DNA of 49,754 nt, from the NCBI GenBank assembly GCA_051657715.1, contig JBOFLF010000066.1, positions 1-49,754 of the forward strand. Direction: 5' to 3'. Both the position numbers and the translations under genes were made by a program. Shown piece by piece: positions 1 to 8,663 of this stretch. The notes beneath the pieces are model-generated. The model had not been told where the DNA came from. It ran no database searches and saw only the letters and a list, made by a program, of their open reading frames with translations. This stretch comes from JBOFBH01 sp051657715. GTDB lineage: Bacteria > Actinomycetota > Actinomycetes > Actinomycetales > Angustibacteraceae. The stretch's first letter is position 1; every line of letters begins with the position of its first letter.

Positions 1-84
1 ACGTCCGGGCGGGCGTCAAGAAGCCTGCGACAGCCGACCGGACGTCATCGCCCCCGGACCCGGACCCCGGAGCAGACACCGACC

Positions 85-2067
85 TCAGCGCGCCCGCCGT
101 CGCGCGGACACCCGCCGCTGGCTTGGCCGTACCACCTGCTCCCCCGACTCCATCGCAGCGAGCCGCTGCCCCGATCCGTACTGCGCCAACGCCTCCACCA
201 GGCAGGCGGTGGTCGCCTCCGGCGCCAGGACGTCGACCCGCAGACCGTGCTCCTGCGCGGTCTTGGCGGTGGCCGGCCCGATGCACGCCACCACCGTGGC
301 CTGGTGCGGCTTGCCGGCGATCCCGATCAGGTTGCGCACCGTGGAGCTGGAGGTGAACACCACCGCGTCGTACGCGCCGGCCTTGATCGCGTCCCGCACT
401 GGTGCTGGCGGCGGCGCCGCGCGCACGGTGCGGTACGCGGTGACGTCGTCGACCTCCCAGCCCATCTCGGTCAGACCGGCGACCAACGTGTCGGTGGCGA
501 TGTCCGCCCGGGGCAGGAACACCCGGTTGATCGGGTCGAGCACGCCGTCGTACGGCGGCCAGTCGGCCAGCAGGCCCAGCGCGGACTGCTCGCTGGCGGG
601 CATCAAGTCGGGCTCGATCCCCCAGTCCCGCAACGCCGCCGCGGTCACCCCGCCGACCGTCGCCACCTTCAGGCCGGAGAACGCTCGAGCGTCCAGACCC
701 AGCTCCTCGAACCGCTCGCGAACTGCCCGTACCGCGTTCACACTGGTAAAACCGACCCACTCATACCGGCCCGTGACCAGGCCACGCACCGCCCGGTCCA
801 TCTGCTGCGGAGTGCGCGGCGGCTCCACCGAGATGGTCGGCACCACGTCGCTGACCGCACCGAAGGCAGCCAGCTGGTCGACGGTGGCGCCGGCTTGGTC
901 CTTGGTGCGCGGCACCAGAACCCGCCACCCGAACAATGGCTTGGTCTCGAACCACGACAACTGCTCACGCAACCCGACCGGCTCACCGACCACGGCCAGC
1001 ACCGGCTGGTCGACTGGCGCCTCCTGCAACAACCGGGCGACATCGCTCAGCTGCCCGGTCACCGTGGACTGCCGCGTCGTCGTGCCGTCCGTGGTGATCG
1101 CCACGTGGCTGGCGCCGTCCCTGCCGGCCCCAGCCAGCTCCGCTAACGCCTCAATGACCATCCCGGCGCTGCCGACCACCACCACGGTGGTGGACGAATC
1201 CACCGACGCGGCCCAGTCGATCACCGGGCGCTGGACCGACCTGGCCGCGGTCGGCTCCCGTGGGGAGAACACGTGGATCGCGCCGGTCGCCTTGGTGGTC
1301 AAAGGAATCCCGGCGTACGACGGGACCGCGGTGACCGCGGAGACTCCTGGCACGATCTCCAGATCGAGCTGTGCCTTGCGGCAGGCCATCGCCTCTTCGG
1401 CGAGACCGCTGAACAGCACTGGGTCACCGTCAAGCAACCGGGCGACCCGACGTCCGCCACGAGCTGACTTGATCAACGCCTTGGCCTGCGCCGCGCTGGT
1501 CAGGGGGGTGCCGTCCCCTCCGGTGTCGATGCGCAGCACCTGCGCATCGGGTCGGCTCCAGCGGCGCACCACGTCCTCGCCGAGCACCCGGTCGAGGATG
1601 ACGACATCGGCCGCGGCGATCACCTCGACGGCCCGCAGGGTCAGCAACCCCGGGTCGCCAGGCCCGGTGCCGACAAAGGCCACGACTCCGGCCGGTGAGG
1701 ACGCGGCCCTCGCTGAGGGATCGCGGTTCGCCTGGTGCTGTTGAACGGTGGGTGAGAGCTCGGCGGCTGGGAGCTCACGGCTCGAACCGCCATCACGGGT
1801 CGAGCCGCTTGTGGTCGATCGGGCGGACACGTCCGGCGGCGCTGAGGTGACCGTCCCTCCGAATGCCCGTCCAGTGGTCATACCCGACTTCGCGGTATCT
1901 GACTCGGCAGTAGCGGTATCTGACTCAGCAGTAACTGACGTGGCAGTGACCGACTTCGCGGTACCCGACTTCGCAATGCGCGGCATGTCAGACGCCGTGC
2001 TGTCAGACGCCGTGCTGTCAGACGCGGTATCGACCCGACGGGTGCGGGTCGCGGCAGGGGGAGTCAT
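85..2067 (-). CDS. cobA-hemD: Uroporphyrinogen-III C-methyltransferase / uroporphyrinogen-III synthase fusion (CobA-HemD)
   Basis: Bifunctional tetrapyrrole enzyme of 660 residues. Residues about 127-372 form an S-adenosylmethionine-dependent uroporphyrinogen III methyltransferase (precorrin-2 for siroheme/cobalamin), opening with the glycine motif GTGPGDPG (133-140). The remaining C-terminal part is a two-lobed uroporphyrinogen III synthase that cyclises the hydroxymethylbilane made by HemC. The fusion is common in Actinobacteria. The first ~125 residues are a Ser/Thr/Ala/Asp-rich low-complexity tail built from short tandem repeats and are not part of either catalytic domain. The ATG overlaps the hemC stop (ATGA), which supports this start and suggests translational coupling as last gene of the rex-hemA-hemC run visible here; hemB would be expected beyond the window edge. 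Expected to be cytosolic. Confidence 0.95.
   Translation of the reverse strand: MTPPAATRTRRVDTASDSTASDSTASDMPRIAKSGTAKSVTATSVTAESDTATAESDTAKSGMTTGRAFGGTVTSAPPDVSARSTTSGSTRDGGSSRELPAAELSPTVQQHQANRDPSARAASSPAGVVAFVGTGPGDPGLLTLRAVEVIAAADVVILDRVLGEDVVRRWSRPDAQVLRIDTGGDGTPLTSAAQAKALIKSARGGRRVARLLDGDPVLFSGLAEEAMACRKAQLDLEIVPGVSAVTAVPSYAGIPLTTKATGAIHVFSPREPTAARSVQRPVIDWAASVDSSTTVVVVGSAGMVIEALAELAGAGRDGASHVAITTDGTTTRQSTVTGQLSDVARLLQEAPVDQPVLAVVGEPVGLREQLSWFETKPLFGWRVLVPRTKDQAGATVDQLAAFGAVSDVVPTISVEPPRTPQQMDRAVRGLVTGRYEWVGFTSVNAVRAVRERFEELGLDARAFSGLKVATVGGVTAAALRDWGIEPDLMPASEQSALGLLADWPPYDGVLDPINRVFLPRADIATDTLVAGLTEMGWEVDDVTAYRTVRAAPPPAPVRDAIKAGAYDAVVFTSSSTVRNLIGIAGKPHQATVVACIGPATAKTAQEHGLRVDVLAPEATTACLVEALAQYGSGQRLAAMESGEQVVRPSQRRVSARRRAR
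1892..2030 (-). repeat. Tandem repeats in the CobA-HemD N-terminal tail
   Basis: Two adjacent arrays sit inside the coding sequence. A 21-bp unit occurs twice with one mismatch (1892-1933), and the 15-bp unit tgtcagacgccgtgc occurs as two perfect copies plus a third diverged copy (1986-2030). Both periods keep the reading frame and encode the TASDS-type low-complexity tail. Confidence 0.9.
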
Positions 2068-3254
2068 GGGGCACGCTCCGGTAAACGCTGGACAGAGGAG
2101 GGATCGGGGGCTCTCGGGCCCGATGGTCGTTCTGGCTCAGGAGCGCCGATCGCCACGCCTGACCGCACCTGTGGTGAGCCACCCGCGGGAGAACCAGCCA
2201 TCGAGTCAAGGGCGCCGGCTGCCAGCAAGAGCTCGACGAGACGCTGGCCGTGCTGCTCCGCATCCGCCACCGGCCCGACGATCGAGCGGTACCAGGCTAA
2301 CGTTCCCCGCGGCTCGGCGACTACAGCTCGCACTTGGAGCGAGTCGCCGCCAACCAGATTGGCATGTGCCCCGACAGGTGCGGCGCAACCCGAGCCCAGA
2401 GCGGCGAGCACCGCTCGCTCCGCGGCAACGCACGCTCGAGTCAGCGGATCGTCCAACACGGCCGCGAGTTCCGCTATCAGGTCCGGGCGGTCAGCACGAC
2501 ACTCCACAGCCAGCGCACCCTGACCGGGCGCTGGCACCATGACCTCAAGGTCGAGCAGGTGCGTCGCCACATCGCCCTGGTCGACGTGGGTCCGACCGGC
2601 ACGGCTCAACCGGAGCAGACCAGCACGAGCCAGCAGGACGCCGTCCACCGTGCCGTCGAGCATCATCTCGATCCGGGTGCCGACGTTCCCGCGCACCGGC
2701 ACCACCCGCACCTCGGGCGCCATCCGGCGCAGCAGGGCGGACCGTCGCGGCGACCCGGTCCCGATCCGGGTGCCGGGCGGCAGCTGCGCCGGGGCCACCT
2801 CGGCCAGCTCGACCGGGGTGACCAACACATCCCGCGCATCCTCACGGACGGGGATCGCGGCCACCACCAGGCCTGGTTCGGGCGCCGTCGGCAGATCCTT
2901 GAGAGAGTGCACAGCTAGGTCAATCCGACCGTCCCGCAGGGCGTGTCGCAGCGCACCGGCGAAGACCCCGGTGCCGCCGATCTGGCTGAGCTGCGCCCGG
3001 GAGACGTCACCGTCGGTGGTGACCTCCACCAACCGGACGGCGCGACCGGTGGCCGCGGTGAACGCGACCGCCACCTCCCGGCTTTGCGCAAGCGCCAACG
3101 GACTGCGGCGAGTGCCCAGGAGCAGTTCGCCTCGCCCGGGCGCCACGGACGTTCCCATGGCCGACGTTCCCATGGCCGACGTCCTGACTCGGGACGTCGC
3201 GGCTGGCGTCGTTGTGGGGTGGGTGGACGCCGGGGACGTCGTCGCGCGAGTCAC
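2064..3254 (-). CDS. hemC: Porphobilinogen deaminase (hydroxymethylbilane synthase)
   Basis: Condenses four porphobilinogen molecules into hydroxymethylbilane. At 396 residues it is longer than the usual ~310-320. Family motifs are clear: HSLKDLPT (116-123), GTGSPRR (165-171), RGNVGTR (188-194) and GSGCAAPVG, whose Cys290 should carry the dipyrromethane cofactor. The extra length is a ~40-residue Thr/Ser/Ala-rich N-terminus containing a duplicated SAMGT-type unit, and a Pro/Gly-rich C-terminal tail. The GTG start overlaps the hemA stop (GTGA) and the stop overlaps the next ATG, so the three hem genes are translationally linked. Expected in the cytosol, between HemA/HemB and HemD in the pathway. 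Confidence 0.96.
   Translation of the reverse strand: MTRATTSPASTHPTTTPAATSRVRTSAMGTSAMGTSVAPGRGELLLGTRRSPLALAQSREVAVAFTAATGRAVRLVEVTTDGDVSRAQLSQIGGTGVFAGALRHALRDGRIDLAVHSLKDLPTAPEPGLVVAAIPVREDARDVLVTPVELAEVAPAQLPPGTRIGTGSPRRSALLRRMAPEVRVVPVRGNVGTRIEMMLDGTVDGVLLARAGLLRLSRAGRTHVDQGDVATHLLDLEVMVPAPGQGALAVECRADRPDLIAELAAVLDDPLTRACVAAERAVLAALGSGCAAPVGAHANLVGGDSLQVRAVVAEPRGTLAWYRSIVGPVADAEQHGQRLVELLLAAGALDSMAGSPAGGSPQVRSGVAIGAPEPERPSGPRAPDPSSVQRLPERAP
3151..3180 (-). repeat. 15-bp tandem duplication in hemC N-terminus
   Basis: Two perfect copies of gttcccatggccgac, encoding the repeated SAMGT unit of the non-catalytic N-terminal tail; in frame. Confidence 0.9.
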
Positions 3255-4678
3255 TGCGCTGCCCGCCAGGTCTCGGCCAGCTCGCTCGCACCCGGAGACA
3301 GCGCGGACATCATGGTGGCGCGCTGCACGGAGACCGGGTCCAACGGAACCTCGGCCACCGTGGTGACCTGGGCGATGTCCGGATCCAGGTCGAACAGCTC
3401 ACGCAACGCCGCCGCGTAAGTGTCCCCGTCGACGTCCTCACGGCCGGCGAGCTCCTTGACCCGGGCGGTGGGGGCGTGCAGCAGCTTCTCCGCTACTCGG
3501 GTCACCGTCCGGCGCACCTCAGCCAGCGCGGCCGGGTCGAGGTCCGGCAGCCGACCAGACAGCCGGTCGAGCTCCCGCTCGACCACCTCGCTCGCCCGAG
3601 CCCGCAACGCGACCACCGTCGGCGCGACGACCCGCGCCCGGATGGCGCTCAGGTAGTCGGCCACCTCGACGGCCACCAGCTCCTGCACCCGCTCCACCTC
3701 GGCGCCCACACCGGCCCCGGCGCCAGTCGCCGCAAGGTCGCGACCGAGCACATCGAGATCCACCAGCCGGACGCCGTCCAGGTCGGCGACCCGTTCGTCG
3801 ACATCCCGGGGCAGGGCCAGGTCGACGTAGTGCTGACGGACCCGGCCGGCCTGCTGTGGCGCAGCGCCGGACGTCCGGCGCTGCGTGGCTGCTCGAGCGG
3901 CCTCAAACCGCACCACGTGGCCGACCGCACCCGTGCAGGTGAGCACCAGATCAGCGTCGGCAAGAGCATCGTCAAGCTCGGCCCAGGGCACCACCCGGCC
4001 ACCGACCGTACTGGCCACCCGCTCGGCGGCGGACGTGGTCCGGTTGGCGACCGAGATCGAGCCGATGCCGACTCGTGCCACGGTGGACACGACGAGCGCG
4101 CTCATCGACCCGGCACCGACCACCAACGCATGCTGATCGCCCAGTGGTCCGAGCCACCGCTCAGCCCGCCGCAACCCAGCGTCGACCAGACCGGCGCCGG
4201 CCGCGTCCAGCCCGGTCTCGGCGTGCGCCCGCTTGCCGACCCGCAACGCTCGCTGCACCAGTCGGTCCAAGACCCGGCCGACCTCCCCGGCGTGCTGCGC
4301 GTCCCTCCAGGCGCGCCGCAGCTGCCCCAACACCTGGCCCTCGCCGACCGCCATCGAGTCCAACCCGCACGCGACCCTGAACAGGTGGGCTACCGCTCGG
4401 TCGGCATAGTGGACGGACAGGTGCGGAGCCAGCTCCTCCAGCGGGATGCCGGTGGTCGTCGCCAACGCCTCCCCCAGGTCTGCCAGGCCGCCGTGGAAGC
4501 CGTCGACCTCCGCGTACACCTCGACCCGGTTGCAGGTCGCCAGCACCAAAGCCTCCGCGACGTGTCGGCCCCGAGCGGCCCGGGCCAACCGTCGCGCGCC
4601 AACGGCATCGAGCGCCACCCTCTCAAGCAAAGCCAGCGGGGCCGTCCGGTGCGTCACGGCGATAACGAGCACCGTCAT
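3251..4678 (-). CDS. hemA: Glutamyl-tRNA reductase
   Basis: First committed enzyme of C5-pathway heme synthesis: reduces glutamyl-tRNA(Glu) to glutamate-1-semialdehyde with NADPH. The 475-residue protein has the catalytic cysteine in LATCNRVEVYAE (Cys49), the substrate-domain block DSMAVGEGQVLGQ and the Rossmann motif VVGAGSMS, followed by the helical dimerisation domain. The ATG overlaps the rex stop (ATGA) and the stop overlaps the hemC GTG, so it is in one transcript with rex, hemC and cobA-hemD. Placement directly behind rex is the arrangement known from Streptomyces, where Rex represses the operon. Confidence 0.97.
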   Translation of the reverse strand: MTVLVIAVTHRTAPLALLERVALDAVGARRLARAARGRHVAEALVLATCNRVEVYAEVDGFHGGLADLGEALATTTGIPLEELAPHLSVHYADRAVAHLFRVACGLDSMAVGEGQVLGQLRRAWRDAQHAGEVGRVLDRLVQRALRVGKRAHAETGLDAAGAGLVDAGLRRAERWLGPLGDQHALVVGAGSMSALVVSTVARVGIGSISVANRTTSAAERVASTVGGRVVPWAELDDALADADLVLTCTGAVGHVVRFEAARAATQRRTSGAAPQQAGRVRQHYVDLALPRDVDERVADLDGVRLVDLDVLGRDLAATGAGAGVGAEVERVQELVAVEVADYLSAIRARVVAPTVVALRARASEVVERELDRLSGRLPDLDPAALAEVRRTVTRVAEKLLHAPTARVKELAGREDVDGDTYAAALRELFDLDPDIAQVTTVAEVPLDPVSVQRATMMSALSPGASELAETWRAAQ

Positions 4679-5388
4679 ACCGAATCCTCACCGACTGCGC
4701 TCAAGGGCACGATGCGCGCTCTGGGCTCACCGGACAACGCTAGTGCGGCCTTGCGCTGCTCGTGGAAGGCGAGGATCTGCAGCTCCGTGGCCAGGTCCAC
4801 CTTGCGCACGTCAACCCCGTCCGGGACGGCGAGCACACACGGGGCGAAGTTGAGCACGCTGCGAACCCCGGCCCGAACCAGCCGGTCGCACACCTCTTGA
4901 GCTGGACCGGCCGGTGTGGCGATCACCGCGATCACCGCCGCGTCAACAGCCATTGCCCGCTCGAGGTCATCGACATGCTGCACGGTGAGCCCGCCGACCT
5001 GCTCGCCGACCACCGCCTCGTCCTGGTCGAACAGCGCGGCTACCCGGAATCCCCGGTTCGCGAAACCTCCGTAGCCCGCCAACGCGTGCCCGAGGTTGCC
5101 GATACCGACGATCGCAACCGGCCAGTCTTGCGTCAGGCCAAGTTCGCGGGAGATCTGGCGCACGAGGTGCTCGACGTCGTAGCCGACGCCACGCACCCCG
5201 TATGAGCCGAGGTACGACAAGTCTTTGCGCAACTTGGCCGACGTCACCCCGGCGGCGACCGCCAACTCCTCGGATGAGACCGTAAGGACATGCTGGTCGG
5301 CCAGACCGCTGAGCGCACGGAGGTAAACAGGCAAGCGGGCGACCGTGGCGTCCGGGATTCCCCGCGGCGCGTGCTGGTCGTCGGTCAC
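4675..5388 (-). CDS. rex: Redox-sensing transcriptional repressor Rex
   Basis: NADH/NAD+-sensing repressor, 237 residues from the chosen GTG. An N-terminal winged helix carries ARLPVYLRAL, a TVSSEELA segment and KLRKDLSYLGSYGVRGVGY; a Rossmann domain follows with IVGIGNLGHALAGY. I chose GTG 5388 because GAGGAGAA lies upstream and the protein then begins shortly before the conserved RGIPDATVARLP block; an in-frame start at 5460 would add a poorly conserved 24-residue extension. First gene of the rex-hemA-hemC-cobA/hemD operon. A Rex operator lies about 130 bp upstream, so autoregulation is likely. Confidence 0.95.
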   Translation of the reverse strand: MTDDQHAPRGIPDATVARLPVYLRALSGLADQHVLTVSSEELAVAAGVTSAKLRKDLSYLGSYGVRGVGYDVEHLVRQISRELGLTQDWPVAIVGIGNLGHALAGYGGFANRGFRVAALFDQDEAVVGEQVGGLTVQHVDDLERAMAVDAAVIAVIATPAGPAQEVCDRLVRAGVRSVLNFAPCVLAVPDGVDVRKVDLATELQILAFHEQRKAALALSGEPRARIVPLSAVGEDSV

Positions 5389-5518
5389 GTGATGCCGTTC
5401 TCCTCGATGCGGCCGTGCTGCGCATGCCGGTTGCCCGATAGGTTCAGCAGCCGGCGTCACCGGCTTGTTCCGGGCTGATACGGATCACCGCCGGTTTCCT
5501 GCGTCCACGATAGGCACT

Positions 5519-5534
5519 TGTGAACGTGTGCACA
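5519..5534. promoter_or_regulatory. Rex operator (ROP) upstream of rex-hem operon
   Basis: TGTGAACGTGTGCACA matches the Rex consensus TGTGAACGCGTTCACA at 14 of 16 positions and is an imperfect palindrome. It sits about 130 bp ahead of the rex start, in the gap between rex and the glutaredoxin-like gene. High NADH should release Rex and raise hem expression. Binding is inferred from the sequence match and from known autoregulation of rex-hemACD in Streptomyces. Confidence 0.85.
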
Positions 5535-5632
5535 AAGTGACGGAGTGTCAGCGCCTTGTTCGGCTGCGGGTCCGCCCGGAGCGCCCGTTGACCCATCCTG
5601 GCCAGGCTGAGCGGTGGCGGCTCACCTGACTG

Positions 5633-5920
5633 CTAGGACGTCGCGACTGCCAGGGCGTCGCGGAGCCGGGTCTCATCAATCCGCCAGAAACCGTGCTGAG
5701 CACCGTCCACCAGCACCACCGGTACGTACTCCCCGTATCTGGCTCGCAGCTCGCTGTCTGCGTCCACGTCCTGCTCAGTCCATCCGATGGACGCGTGTGT
5801 CACCACTCGGCGGACGACCTCGCGGGCCTCATCGCACAGGTGGCAGCCGCTGCGGGTGATCAACACAACTCGAGAAGGCTGGTCAGCATCACTGGCACGG
5901 CTGGCGCCCGTCGGGCTCAT
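5633..5920 (-). CDS. Glutaredoxin/thioredoxin-fold family protein
   Basis: Small thiol-disulfide protein of 95 residues with the redox motif SGCHLCDEA (CHLC), followed by a strand-helix pattern (WTEQDVDAD) and a cis-proline loop VPVVLVDG, as in the glutaredoxin-like DUF836 family. M. tuberculosis has a homologue in the same place between serB1 and hemA (Rv0508). It probably reduces or glutathione/mycothiol-exchanges a cytosolic partner, but the partner is unknown. It lies upstream of rex on the same strand with ~245 bp between, so it may be a separate unit. The ATG start follows a short gap from the divergent GGDEF gene. Confidence 0.88.
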   Translation of the reverse strand: MSPTGASRASDADQPSRVVLITRSGCHLCDEAREVVRRVVTHASIGWTEQDVDADSELRARYGEYVPVVLVDGAQHGFWRIDETRLRDALAVATS

Positions 5921-6122
5921 GAGCTCACGGTATCGAGGAGCAGTCCCGGCTGCGTTGATGGGGCGTAGGCATCGCCAGTCGTTGCAAGGAGCAGACAGTC
6001 ATTGCGCAAGAGGAGAGCCATGCCAGCTCCTTATGACAGCCCGTACAACGGCCGTAACGCCTTGACGACCTCCGGCACGTCCGAGAAGGTGGCACGAGTC
6101 GTCGGGAGAGGGGTAGCAGCGC

Positions 6123-8594
6123 ATGCCGCCCACATCTCTACGCCCAGCGGCACGGCACCGAGTCGAGCCCTGCGCTCTGACTCAGCGGCCTCTGCGAGCA
6201 GGGATTTCCCTGGGTGTGGGGTGGGTGCTGACCATCATCGCGTTGTCCTCCACCGGGATCCTCGACGAAAAGACGTCCCAGCTCATCGACAACCTCGGGC
6301 AGCTGGGCGCCGGCGGCGCCGCGGCGGCCTGTTGCTGGTGGACGTGGCGACGCGCCGCCACCGCTGAACGAGACCAGCGGTGGCGGATGCTGCTGGCCTG
6401 CGGCATGACCGGGTGGACCTGCGGGATGGCCGTGTGGAGTTGGTACCAGGTGGCCCTCGACAGCGGACTCCCGTCGCCGTCGCTAGCCGACGTGGGGTTC
6501 CTCATGCTGCCGGCGTTTGCGTTGCCAGCGCTGCTGACGCTCCCCTCCGACCCGGCGTCGGACACGGCATCCGTGCCCGACGCGGACGTCATGCGACACC
6601 ACCGACACCAGCGCCGGGCTCGGTTGTTCCTGGCTCTTGACGCCACGGTGGTGGTGGGGTCGCTGTTCGTCCTGACCTGGGCAACCGCCCTCGGCGCGGT
6701 GGTGCGAGCAGGCGGCGCGAACCCGCTGGCTTTCGGGGTCGCGGTGGCCTATCCCCTCACCGATGCCGCGTTGGTCGTTCTGGCGCTGCTGCTCATGGTG
6801 TTCCGCAAGCCGCGCCGACCCGCCGCGCTGCTGGTGCTGGGCGCTGGGCTGGTCGCGCTCTCGGTTTCGGACAGCTTCTTCCTGTACCTCATCAGTCAGG
6901 GCGCCGGTGAGATGCCCCCGATGTTCAACATCGGGGGCATCGTCGGACCGGTGCTGATCGCGCTCAGCACGCTGATGCCCGAGCCGCCCGCAGCGCGAGG
7001 AGGGGAGGGCAGGGACCAGTCCTCAACGGGCTGGTCCCTGCTGGTGCCGTACCTGCCGCTGTCAGCGGTCGGCCTGCTGGTGCTGGTGCAGCAATCGGTC
7101 GGGACGCCGGTGGGCTCGGTCGAGGTGTACGGCTTGGTGCTGTTGGTCGGCACGGTGGTCGCCCGGCAATTCCTCACGCTGTGGGAGAACCTCGAACTCC
7201 TTGGCCGGGTCCGGGACAGGCACCACCGGCTGCGGCGGCAGGCGTTCCACGACGCGCTGACCGGGTTGGCCAACCGCACGCTGTTCCACCATCGCCTCGA
7301 GGAGGCCTTGCGCCACCATCACGATGATGGCCGCGGATTCGCGCTGATGTACGTCGACCTCGACGACTTCAAGCTCGTCAACGACACCTTGGGGCATTCC
7401 GAGGGCGACGAGTTGTTGCGCCGGACCGGGGACCGGCTGCGCGCCTGCGTTCGCGCTGGTGACACGGTGGCGCGGCTGGGTGGGGACGAGTTCGCGCTCA
7501 TCGTGAGCTCGCAGGACCACGACCTGGCTGAGGTCGGTCGCCAGGTGTTGGCTGCCGTGGAGGGGGCGGCCGTCCCGGTTGAGCCGACCGATGAGACCTC
7601 GAAGGCCAGCGTGGGAGCGGTCGTGGTGCCGCAGATGACACCCAGCGATCGGTACGACGGACCAGAGCTGACCGCTGATGTCTTGCTGCACCGCGCGGAC
7701 ACCGCGATGTACGCGGCCAAGCGCGCGGGCAAGGGGCGGATGACCCTCTTCGACGTGTACGCGGAGGACTGGCTACCGGCGCCAGCCAGCTGTGGCATCG
7801 ACACCGGGATCGTCTCCGGGTACCGCCCGACCCGCCAGCGCAAGTACGGCCGGCACCTTGCCGCGTCCTCGACGATGCGGGTGGGGTACCGGCCTGTGGT
7901 CCGCCTGGTCGACGGCTGCACCGTGGCCGTGCACACGGTCGTCCCGCACCTGACGATGCAGCCAGCCCGATCGGTCCTGGAGGCCGTGTTGGACGTCGTC
8001 TGCCGAGACCTGGCCAACCTGCGGACCCACCATGACGCGTGGGCCGACCTCGCGGCGTATGTCGACCTGCCGGTGGCTCGGTTGTTGGACCCGTACCTGG
8101 CGGGCCGGTTGGTCGAGGCGACCAGTTGGCGCGGGCTGCCGGCGGACGCTCTGGTCATCTCCATCGCACCGACCCGACCGGTCGCCCAGACCCGTCGGAT
8201 CGCCGAGGCTCTCGAGGAGGTGCGACGGGCTGGCATCCGGGTCGCCCTGGACGACTTCGGTGCCGGGCACAGCAACCTGGACCAGCTGCTGACCCTCCCG
8301 ATCGACGTGCTGCAGCTCCATCACGGCCTGCTGTCGCCGAACGTCGACCCGGCCCGGGCGGACGGCGTGGGCGCGGCGGTCGTACACCTGGCCCGCGGGC
8401 TGGGCATGCCGCTGGTGGCGCAAGGCATCGAGACTCCGCAGCAGGCGACTTGGTTGGCCCGTCTCGGCTGCGACCTCGGCCGCGGCCCGGTGTTCGGCGA
8501 CCTGCGATCGTTCGATGACCTGGTGCCTCGGCAGATCGACATGCGAGACAACAGCATTCCGAACTACAGCGCCCATTCAGCCTCCGGCGCCTGA
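6123..8594 (+). CDS. Membrane diguanylate cyclase with degenerate EAL domain
   Basis: An 823-residue membrane signalling protein. Residues ~25-350 hold about eight to ten hydrophobic segments, an uncharacterised membrane sensor region. A GGDEF domain follows (HDALTGLANR start; active-site RLGGDEFAL near 450-458), with the DLDDFKLVND metal-site block, so cyclic-di-GMP synthesis is likely. The C-terminal EAL domain (~570-805) has lost key residues: the EAL signature region reads VAVHTVVPHL, the KID motif has become QLH after LDDFGAGHSNLDQLLTLP, and VAEG(V/I)ET reads VAQGIET. I infer that it does not hydrolyse c-di-GMP but may bind it or regulate the cyclase. GGGAGAGGGG lies about 10 bases ahead of the ATG. 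It has its own promoter region opposite the glutaredoxin-like gene. Confidence 0.93.
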   Translation: MPPTSLRPAARHRVEPCALTQRPLRAGISLGVGWVLTIIALSSTGILDEKTSQLIDNLGQLGAGGAAAACCWWTWRRAATAERDQRWRMLLACGMTGWTCGMAVWSWYQVALDSGLPSPSLADVGFLMLPAFALPALLTLPSDPASDTASVPDADVMRHHRHQRRARLFLALDATVVVGSLFVLTWATALGAVVRAGGANPLAFGVAVAYPLTDAALVVLALLLMVFRKPRRPAALLVLGAGLVALSVSDSFFLYLISQGAGEMPPMFNIGGIVGPVLIALSTLMPEPPAARGGEGRDQSSTGWSLLVPYLPLSAVGLLVLVQQSVGTPVGSVEVYGLVLLVGTVVARQFLTLWENLELLGRVRDRHHRLRRQAFHDALTGLANRTLFHHRLEEALRHHHDDGRGFALMYVDLDDFKLVNDTLGHSEGDELLRRTGDRLRACVRAGDTVARLGGDEFALIVSSQDHDLAEVGRQVLAAVEGAAVPVEPTDETSKASVGAVVVPQMTPSDRYDGPELTADVLLHRADTAMYAAKRAGKGRMTLFDVYAEDWLPAPASCGIDTGIVSGYRPTRQRKYGRHLAASSTMRVGYRPVVRLVDGCTVAVHTVVPHLTMQPARSVLEAVLDVVCRDLANLRTHHDAWADLAAYVDLPVARLLDPYLAGRLVEATSWRGLPADALVISIAPTRPVAQTRRIAEALEEVRRAGIRVALDDFGAGHSNLDQLLTLPIDVLQLHHGLLSPNVDPARADGVGAAVVHLARGLGMPLVAQGIETPQQATWLARLGCDLGRGPVFGDLRSFDDLVPRQIDMRDNSIPNYSAHSASGA
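6911..6941. repeat. 31-nt perfect inverted repeat inside a coding region
   Basis: gatgcccccgatgtt is followed by one base and then its exact reverse complement, forming a near-continuous palindrome. It lies in the membrane-sensor part of the GGDEF gene and encodes the MPPMFNIGGI segment. Confidence 0.9.
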
Positions 8595-8663
8595 GCCCGG
8601 GTCCGGGTCTGCGGTTGCCCTGGACCAGCCACCTCTGTCCGTCGCGCCCAGTACGCTCGACTC

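Noticed and set aside
209..1744. Long plus-strand open frame opposite cobA-hemD
   Set aside because: Antisense shadow typical of high-GC DNA; the minus-strand frame has clear enzyme motifs and this one has none.
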